Shown: one piece after another, positions 36,701-42,805 of the stretch
How the letters are laid out: each line of letters opens with the position of its first letter
Numbering within the stretch: position 1 is the stretch's first letter
From: Hallella bergensis DSM 17361
GTDB lineage: Bacteria; Bacteroidota; Bacteroidia; Bacteroidales; Bacteroidaceae
Assembly: GCF_000160535.1 (NCBI RefSeq)
Contig: NZ_GG704781.1
Location: forward strand, 990,761-1,033,565
Length of the DNA: 42,805 nt
Direction of reading: 5' to 3'
Translations under genes and position numbers: made by a program
The notes under the pieces: model-generated
What the model saw: only the letters and a program-made list of their open reading frames with translations
What the model was told of the DNA's origin: nothing
The model's database searches: none

Positions 36701-37633
36701 CATACTTAGAGATTCTGTCAATTCCAAGAAAAACCCAGAAATGAACCGCTTGCGGTTTTCCATCGTCAGGCCACTGTGGTTGTTCAGGTTCTTCTTCAGA
36801 TCAGTGAACGTACCTTCAATCTTGTTGTTAGTGTTTGGCATCCCCTTGCAATCCTCCCGCTGGTATGTGAAGAGATACGGCAGATAGAAGTCAAGACTAC
36901 GCATAGCCGTCCTGAGTCACTGGTGAGTGTAGTGACTGCTACCATTCTTGTAGACCGAACGTCTGTTGATAGTCTCGTGGTAATCACTCTTCCATGCTTC
37001 ATATTCCCGTTTGAAATCATCCTCCTTTGCTTTGGTAAGCTTATTCATCAAGGCATTCAACTCTATCGCTGCCAGTAGTTTGGGATTAAGAGTAAGGTAA
37101 CGTCTGACGATCTGCTTCATGTGGAATTGGCACATCTGTATAGGATAGTCAGAGAACAGCTTGAACAGACTCTTCTTCCCATCAATGATAATGCCGCGCA
37201 CCTCATAGCCGCGTTTCTTTATGCTATCAATAGCATCCGAGTAATCCTTCGCAGTCTCGCTCTTGACAAACTCCATGTACAAAGGCTCTCCAGTAGACGA
37301 ATCCATTGCCAGGATAACTCCGAAGCTACGACCCCAATAGGTGACATCCATGTGAACGAAGCCTCCTCCACAAAGACTTGGCTGCGTCCACTCACGCTTA
37401 ACGTTACGCAGCCTTCGCTTGATAGTCGAAACGCTCTTACCAAAGCGCACGGAAAGCTCTTGGATCATCTGTTTCTCCTGTTGATAAGCATCCCATAGAC
37501 CATCCTCACTCAAGTCCGTTCCAGCACGGAACTGGTATCCGCAGTCCTTGCACAAATACAACTGAACACCCTTGCGGATGCCATTCTTTACCGTGTGCTT
37601 ACTGTGGCACGCCGGGCACTCTTTCTTGTTCAT
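36677..37633 (-). pseudogene. Transposase, IS256-group Zn-binding variant, interrupted by TGA
   Basis: The frame runs 319 codons from ATG 37633 to TAG 36679-36677, with one in-frame TGA at 36919-36917 (codon 239). Both sides stay in the same frame, so the break is a nonsense change and not a frameshift; CGA to TGA would explain it. Seen: an N-terminal zinc ribbon (Cys6, Cys9, Cys28, Cys31), a helix-turn-helix around 60-80, catalytic Asp96 and Asp151, the C-x2-H motif CQFH (168-171), and after the stop NNKIEG with the third acidic residue Glu273. The truncated 238-residue product lacks the catalytic Glu, so it should be inactive. Confidence 0.85.
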
Positions 37634-37666
37634 CTAACTCTGCTTTTATGGCTTTTGAATCGCCCG

Positions 37667-37674
37667 CAAAGTTA
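37667..37674 (-). promoter_or_regulatory. Transposase promoter -7 box
   Basis: TAACTTTG on the minus strand, 33 nt before the transposase ATG, next to the right inner repeat. The -33 element is weak. Confidence 0.5.
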
Positions 37675-37702
37675 GTGGCCATCGGCATTAGAGCGATACT
37701 GT

Positions 37703-37723
37703 ATCCTGCAAAATGAGCTATTG
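37703..37723 (-). repeat. Right inner repeat of the insertion sequence
   Basis: Plus-strand reading starts ATCCTGCAAAATGAGCTATT. It is the inverted counterpart of the left inner copy and sits 28 nt ahead (minus strand) of the TAACTTTG box that serves the transposase. Confidence 0.78.
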
Positions 37724-37805
37724 ACGGCTTTTGATCGTCGATTTTAGCCCTGAAACGTTTGAATTGCTCAGAACCCCTGTGTTAATCGGTGTTTGAGACA
37801 TGGTC

Positions 37806-37826
37806 CATCCTGCAAATTGAGCTATA
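37806..37826 (-). repeat. Right outer repeat of the insertion sequence
   Basis: Plus-strand reading starts CATCCTGCAAATTGAGCTAT, the inverted counterpart of the left outer copy. This probably marks the right end of the element. Confidence 0.8.
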
Positions 37827-38087
37827 GGTCTAAAGGTACAAGTTTTATGTTAAACAACCAAAGATAAAACGATATAATTTATTGTATATCAAACGAATAT
37901 AATTTATCCAGTAAACACTACTTAATTGTACGCACTACATATTTTCTTGATAAATCAATCGAACAACATGTTTTTTCTGAATATTGCTTACACACGGTGT
38001 CTGGATACAGCTTTTACCATGCAGTAACAACAGCACATTCGAGATGCACCGAGGACAAAGTCGTGATAAATTACCTATTTTAAGGTA
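37827..38087. other. AT-rich spacer before the SusC gene
   Basis: About 260 nt between the insertion sequence and the SusC promoter. AT-rich, with no open frame of note and no RNA gene recognised. No sigma/anti-sigma or other regulator gene is present next to this SusC pair in the window. Confidence 0.5.
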
Positions 38088-38118
38088 TTGTAAGCAAAAT
38101 TTCCTTTAGGTAACTTTG
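38088..38118 (+). promoter_or_regulatory. SusC-SusD operon promoter
   Basis: TTG at 38088-38090, 20-nt spacer, TAACTTTG at 38111-38118. The SusC ATG is at 38148. Confidence 0.7.
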
Positions 38119-38147
38119 CACTCGTAAAAAAATAAAAATATTCAAAT

Positions 38148-41100
38148 ATGTTTTTTAAAATTATTACTGCTATTCTTCTCTCAGCAACAATCACTTCGTA
38201 CGCGATGGCGAATGACCAGACGCACAACATGATAGAGGAAGACAATAAGGAAATATTAATTTCTGGAAAAATCGTTGATCATGAAGGTAGACCTGTGATC
38301 GGTGCCAGTATCACGCTCAACGGCAAAAAAGCTGTTGCAACGAGCGACGCTGATGGCAAATTCCTTTTTCATGCCATCTCATTACCTGCCCCGTCTTACA
38401 TACAAGTCACTTACTTGGGCATGGAAGCTAAAAAAATAACGCTGCAACCTCCATATCACGATCTTTTGATTAGGCTAAACGACAAAATCAATGTGTTGGG
38501 CGAAGTGGTTTCCACAGGATACAACAGACTTTTAAAAAGACGTTCGGCCGGTTCTTTTGCCGTAGTCACACACGAGCAAATAGAAAATCAAGTGCCTACG
38601 TCGATTGACAAGATTCTGCAAGGACAAATTGCTGGCGTGCACGTAAGCGTTCCAAACGGGAAACCCGGAGAAAGCGCTCAAGTAAGGATACGCGGAGTTA
38701 ACACCGTCAATGGCTCGGCTGAACCACTGTGGGTGGTTGACGGAGTCATCATGCAGGACAACTTGCCGAAAGTATTGGGCACTAACATGATGAATGCAAG
38801 TGATTTCAATGATATCTTTCGAAACGGAATTGGAGATATCAATCCTAACGACATAGAAAGTATAACCATCTTGAAAGACGCCGTAGCCTCGGCTATCTAT
38901 GGCTCAAGGTCAGCAGGTGGCGTAATCTCTATCACTACCAAGCGTGGAAAAGTCGGTAAGCCACATGTGAACTACTCCACTCTGTTTACCATCGGATTAT
39001 ACCCCCAACGGCAGGAAAATATTATGAATGCGGAGGAAAAGATACGATGGGAGCAGGAATTATGGAACGAATTTTCAGCGAAACCTTTCAAATCGGGCAA
39101 TGGCTGGTACCCCGTGATCGGTATTGTGGGGATGATCCATGCAGACAAAATTGGTAGAAATGGGAAATTATGGACTGAAAACGGTTTCGAAAAAATGACA
39201 GAGGAAGAAAAGAGTGCTTATATAGAAGGACTTAAAAGAAATAATGTCAACTGGTATGACGAGATCTTCAGGAATTCCCTATCGCAAAATCACAACCTAT
39301 CGTTGTCAGGAGGAGCAGGCAAGATGGATTATTATACCTCGCTATCCTACACAAAGAATATGGGATTGGTCAAAAGAAATGACTATCAACGTTATACCTT
39401 TAACATGAAAATCAACGTGAATCCCACTTCAAAGTTAAAGCTCGGGTTCAAGTCAACGGTTTCCTTTCAAAAAAGCGACGATTTCGTATCAAGCGTCGAC
39501 CCGTTTAGATACGCCTATTTTGCCAATCCTTACGAAACGCCATACAACGCTGACGGAAGCTATCGGGCAGATATGACCTATTTCAATCTCACCCAAATAA
39601 ATGCAGGCGACGCATCACTCCCCTACATCCCTACAAATGGTTTCAACATACTGAGGGAGATGAATGAAACATCAAGTTGCAACACCAAATTGGGCATCAA
39701 CATCCAAGGAACCTTCGATTATTTTCTCACCAATAATCTTAAATTTACGGGAATAGCAGCATACGGACGAAACAACACCAATGGTACTGACGAATTGGGC
39801 AAGAATACTTATGCTGCATTCATGAATCGGCTGCCATGGGACATGCAAAATAGAGAATGGAAGGGTTATGGAATTCTGAGGCAGAACTTCAACGAAGGGA
39901 ATAATTTCATGGGAAGGCTCATGCTTCGTTACGCACAAGACTTTCGGAAATTGCACCACATAGTCATGATCGGAGGCTGCGAAATCCGATCCGCTAAAAA
40001 CCAAAGGTCTTTTATGATGCAATATGGATATGATCCGGAGACAAAAATAACAGGTATGCCCGAACCTCCTGAGAAGGGAAATATGTCTTACTCGGAGTGG
40101 AAAAAGTTGATCGATGATCTTTCCTCCTCGCAGTGGGACGAGCAAAAATATGCCTCTTTTTTCACTACCGTGGACTATGACTTCAATAATACTTACACCC
40201 TCAATGCAGCTTTGAGAACCGATGGGTCAAATAACTTCGGTACCAAGGAACAATTTAATCCAACATATTCTGTAGGCGCGGCATGGAACATTGACAACGA
40301 AAGATTTTGGAGAAGCATAAAGCCTGTAATCAACCGACTAACCATGCGCGTATCCTATGGCTTTACAGGAAATGTAGTGCAAGGCATGTTGAAAAGCTTA
40401 GTCATAAACACAGGACGAAAAAAATGGAACGGTCATATAACAGGAACGGTGAAAAACGCTCCAAATCCACATTTGCGGTGGGAACGGACACGCGACATGA
40501 AACTGGGCATCGACATGGGAATGTTCAACAACAGATTGAACATTAATACCGAGATTTATGAAAAACTCGGCTCCGACATCATCACCAAAGTGGGAACAGT
40601 GTCCACCACAGGATTCACGACATTGAGTTTCAATACTTCAAAAATACGGAACAGAGGCTTGGAAATATCCATCTATGGAACTCCCGTAAAGACGAAGAAA
40701 CTAACTTTATCGACATCGGTCAATCTATCATGGAACAGAAACGAACTCGTGGAATTTGTAGCACCTCTTTTTGGAATCAGCAATGGGAAATATCAAGGTT
40801 ACCCGCTTGATGCCATTTTCAATGGTATAACAACGGGAATAGACAAGGAAACAGGATATTACAACATGAAGACTGTTCCTAATGCAAAGTTCGAAACAAT
40901 TGCCGACAAGAAGAACGTGGCAAACTACAAGTTCTATCTCGGTACCCGTAACGCTCCCTATTCAGGAGGCGGAAGTATAAATGTATCCTATGAAGGATTC
41001 ACGTTCAGTGCACAAGCCGCCTATTCAATAGGGGGAAAGGTACTCAACGAAATTAATTCTCCTGTCAACTATTCCATGGTAGGATATTCCAGAAATAACA

Positions 41101-41504
41101 CTCCCCAAACATCTTTCAGCGACATTTATACCAACCACCTCAACGTGGCGCGAGACAGGATGGACAGATGGACAACAGAGAATCGCGAAGGAACGAAATA
41201 TCCTCGCATTGTAGATGCGTTCGGAGCACCCCTAAACCTTGAAGGCAAAACGGTTACTGGTTCAAACATCACGGACGGAATTTATCTACAGGAAATATCA
41301 TTCCTGCGCATAAGAAACATTTCGTTAAGCTACCATTTTAATAAAAACGTGACAGAAACATTGGGACTTTCAAATCTTGGCATCACCTGCTCGGCACAGA
41401 ACTTCTTCACTTTCACTAATTTTCGAGGCATCGACCCAGAACAACCGGGGCTTACCTATCCAATTACCAGATCAGTAACTTTCGGCTTGCAAATAGGTTT
41501 CTAA
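38148..41504 (+). CDS. SusC/RagA family TonB-linked outer-membrane receptor
   Basis: A 1118-residue outer-membrane importer that works with a SusD-type lipoprotein lid to take up oligosaccharides or peptides using TonB energy. Seen: signal peptide (about 1-21), carboxypeptidase-regulatory-like domain starting ISGKIVDHEGRPVIGASI (about 38-110), plug domain with the SusC segment LQGQIAGVHV and VRIRGVNTVNGS (about 115-240), VASAIYGSRSAGGVISITTK, then a long beta-barrel ending in Phe (GLQIGF). No N-terminal STN domain, so it is not sigma-regulator coupled. It is 22 nt ahead of its SusD partner. The substrate cannot be told without the downstream genes. Confidence 0.93.
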   Translation: MFFKIITAILLSATITSYAMANDQTHNMIEEDNKEILISGKIVDHEGRPVIGASITLNGKKAVATSDADGKFLFHAISLPAPSYIQVTYLGMEAKKITLQPPYHDLLIRLNDKINVLGEVVSTGYNRLLKRRSAGSFAVVTHEQIENQVPTSIDKILQGQIAGVHVSVPNGKPGESAQVRIRGVNTVNGSAEPLWVVDGVIMQDNLPKVLGTNMMNASDFNDIFRNGIGDINPNDIESITILKDAVASAIYGSRSAGGVISITTKRGKVGKPHVNYSTLFTIGLYPQRQENIMNAEEKIRWEQELWNEFSAKPFKSGNGWYPVIGIVGMIHADKIGRNGKLWTENGFEKMTEEEKSAYIEGLKRNNVNWYDEIFRNSLSQNHNLSLSGGAGKMDYYTSLSYTKNMGLVKRNDYQRYTFNMKINVNPTSKLKLGFKSTVSFQKSDDFVSSVDPFRYAYFANPYETPYNADGSYRADMTYFNLTQINAGDASLPYIPTNGFNILREMNETSSCNTKLGINIQGTFDYFLTNNLKFTGIAAYGRNNTNGTDELGKNTYAAFMNRLPWDMQNREWKGYGILRQNFNEGNNFMGRLMLRYAQDFRKLHHIVMIGGCEIRSAKNQRSFMMQYGYDPETKITGMPEPPEKGNMSYSEWKKLIDDLSSSQWDEQKYASFFTTVDYDFNNTYTLNAALRTDGSNNFGTKEQFNPTYSVGAAWNIDNERFWRSIKPVINRLTMRVSYGFTGNVVQGMLKSLVINTGRKKWNGHITGTVKNAPNPHLRWERTRDMKLGIDMGMFNNRLNINTEIYEKLGSDIITKVGTVSTTGFTTLSFNTSKIRNRGLEISIYGTPVKTKKLTLSTSVNLSWNRNELVEFVAPLFGISNGKYQGYPLDAIFNGITTGIDKETGYYNMKTVPNAKFETIADKKNVANYKFYLGTRNAPYSGGGSINVSYEGFTFSAQAAYSIGGKVLNEINSPVNYSMVGYSRNNTPQTSFSDIYTNHLNVARDRMDRWTTENREGTKYPRIVDAFGAPLNLEGKTVTGSNITDGIYLQEISFLRIRNISLSYHFNKNVTETLGLSNLGITCSAQNFFTFTNFRGIDPEQPGLTYPITRSVTFGLQIGF

Positions 41505-41526
41505 CATCATTCAAAAAGATATATAT

Positions 41527-42805
41527 ATGAAGAACTATTATCACACGGGGATCTTAATTGCGATCATGCTAATCGTATCCTCATGTAGCGAATATCTCAA
41601 AGAGAACAACTACAACAACGTTTTGCCTAAAACACCAGAGGATTACGGCGCATTAATATATGCGCAACTGTCATCATTGGAGACTACCCCCTCGTCCGTT
41701 ACGCTGGAATCCTACAAACGTGCCATCGAAAAGGAATTATATGCCGACAATCTGAACGCTTCCATGAATAAAGGTAGAAGTTTGAAAGTCTTTTATGTAG
41801 GCGACGGAGCCATAGGAAACATGTATGTTTTAATGAGAGGATACAAGGAAATCAAGGATTACAACATTGTTCTTGACGCACTGAATGCATCGGACTCCAT
41901 CTCACGTACACTCAGCGTTACAGCTCGTATCATGCGTGCAGTCGCATACTATAACCTCATGCGCGATTATTGCGATCCATGGAACGCAAATTCACCGGAG
42001 AAACAGATGGGACTGCCTCTTGTTACCGAGTTCAATATGGAATCAAGACCCGGACGAAGCAGCTTGCAAGAAACGGCAGAATTTATCATCAAGGAATTAC
42101 AGACCGCCATCAATGACAAGCAAGAGAATGAAGAGATGTACTTTACCACCGATGTAGCAAAAGCTTATTTGGCACGGACCTACTTTTGGAGTGAGAAATG
42201 GGAGAAAGCTTTGCCAATATGCTTAGAATTGCTCAACAAATATCCTTTGCTACAAGGCAAGGAATACACCAATATGCTTGAAAATAAACTACAACGCTCG
42301 GGAAATATATTAATCATGTCAAATACAGGCTATTCTGTTTACACGTATGACAGAGACGTGAACAAACTGAAGGAGCGTCCACTTTCCATCGGCTTTTACA
42401 AGTTGTTTTCCGAAAAAGAAAAGGATATTAGATTCAAATACATAGACAAGAAACTTAGAACCACAAAAGCTGCATTCACAGGGGTACGAGGTGCCGAGTT
42501 CGCACTAATGGGCATGGAATGTCTATCTCATTTAGGACGCATAGATGAGGCTCTAAAAATGCTTAACGACTTTCGCTCACATCGTATCACCGACTATTCA
42601 CCTTATATAGTATCCACTCTTCCACCCGTTGACCATTCCGCCCTTATAAAGATTGATGCCGAGGGAAAGCCTCTGACGCCACTGATGCAAGCCATACTGA
42701 ATGAGCGCAGAAAGGAACTGATGCTAGAAAACGATCGCTGGTATGAACTCAAGCGCAATGGAATGCCAGAATTTTGGGTGACAGACGGAAGAACAAAAAA
42801 GATTA
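41527..42805 (+). CDS. SusD/RagB family outer-membrane lipoprotein, 3' end outside window
   Basis: Substrate-binding partner of the preceding SusC. Starts at ATG 41527 and remains open for 426 codons to the right edge, so only the C-terminus is missing. A lipoprotein signal (hydrophobic residues 8-18) ends in SSC with Cys20. Helical TPR-like segments follow, such as ARIMRAVAYYNLMRDYCDPW near residue 135. Close to the edge is the family segment ILNERRKELMLENDRWYELK. It is 22 nt behind the SusC gene in one operon. Confidence 0.92.
   Translation, partial: MKNYYHTGILIAIMLIVSSCSEYLKENNYNNVLPKTPEDYGALIYAQLSSLETTPSSVTLESYKRAIEKELYADNLNASMNKGRSLKVFYVGDGAIGNMYVLMRGYKEIKDYNIVLDALNASDSISRTLSVTARIMRAVAYYNLMRDYCDPWNANSPEKQMGLPLVTEFNMESRPGRSSLQETAEFIIKELQTAINDKQENEEMYFTTDVAKAYLARTYFWSEKWEKALPICLELLNKYPLLQGKEYTNMLENKLQRSGNILIMSNTGYSVYTYDRDVNKLKERPLSIGFYKLFSEKEKDIRFKYIDKKLRTTKAAFTGVRGAEFALMGMECLSHLGRIDEALKMLNDFRSHRITDYSPYIVSTLPPVDHSALIKIDAEGKPLTPLMQAILNERRKELMLENDRWYELKRNGMPEFWVTDGRTKKI

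Larger units (their letters stand above)
36487..37826 (-). mobile_element. Insertion sequence with Zn-ribbon DDE transposase and doubled terminal repeats
   Basis: A roughly 1.34-kb element bounded by the outer inverted repeats at 36487-36507 and 37806-37826. It contains a second, inner pair, a transposase gene on the minus strand that carries one stop codon, and a plus-strand structured RNA candidate. The transposase looks like the IS256 group, Zn-binding variant. No target-site duplication could be seen next to either pair of repeats, so the exact ends are uncertain. The transposase is broken, so this copy is probably inactive. Confidence 0.72.

Noticed and set aside
36677..36917. Frameshift in the transposase
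   Set aside because: Counting codons shows both fragments are in the same frame, separated by TGA plus four codons before the next ATG, so it is a nonsense change.

Overview
The window is chromosomal DNA of a Bacteroidota bacterium, most likely a Prevotellaceae member. Three things point there. Promoters recur with the Bacteroidota form TTTG-N19/20-TAnnTTTG. A SusC/SusD pair sits at the right end. Several gene types are typical of the group: the long GDP-fucose synthase, the phosphotransferase-RapZ fusion, DUF3737 next to PatB, and a phosphate-porin-like OprO/P protein. No rRNA, tRNA or CRISPR array was found.

Left part (1-10.9 kb), mostly minus strand. A leucine/branched-chain operon (leuA, leuC, leuD, then a second LeuA-like synthase cut by the window edge) is preceded by a full-looking transcription attenuator. 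It has a consensus promoter, a 28-codon leader peptide loaded with Ile, Val and Leu codons, a 13-nt antiterminator segment and a Rho-independent terminator. Upstream lies dnaB, divergent from ispE. Then comes a minus-strand nucleotide-sugar operon gmd-fcl-ugd, making GDP-L-fucose and UDP-glucuronate.

Middle (11-25 kb). groES-groEL lies behind an 870-nt non-coding stretch with a palindrome-rich upstream region and ends in a strong terminator. A short self-contained transcription unit of about 130 nt follows. Next comes a plus-strand cluster: a small membrane protein, an AmgK-like kinase fused to a RapZ C-terminal domain, an outer-membrane porin and a sodium:solute symporter. Together these look like a sugar uptake and phosphorylation module. 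After it come a glutaredoxin-like protein and a lipoprotein (minus), a tandem-domain esterase, an EamA transporter, and a DUF3737-PatB pair.

Right-middle (25-36.3 kb). waaA (Kdo transferase) and gltX lie on the minus strand. A PgpH-type HD phosphohydrolase, convergent with a DUF389 membrane protein, is followed by a BetT-like BCCT transporter and priA.

Right end (36.3-42.8 kb). A roughly 1.34-kb insertion sequence carries a Zn-ribbon DDE transposase broken by one in-frame TGA. It has two nested pairs of inverted repeats and a promoter pointing inward at each end. The left-hand promoter would make a structured RNA that ends inside the 3' end of the transposase gene. A SusC/RagA TonB-dependent receptor and a partial SusD/RagB lipoprotein complete the window.

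The most unusual material is the branched-chain leader attenuator, the kinase-RapZ fusion cluster, the orphan short transcript after groEL, and the insertion sequence with its inward promoter and antisense RNA candidate.
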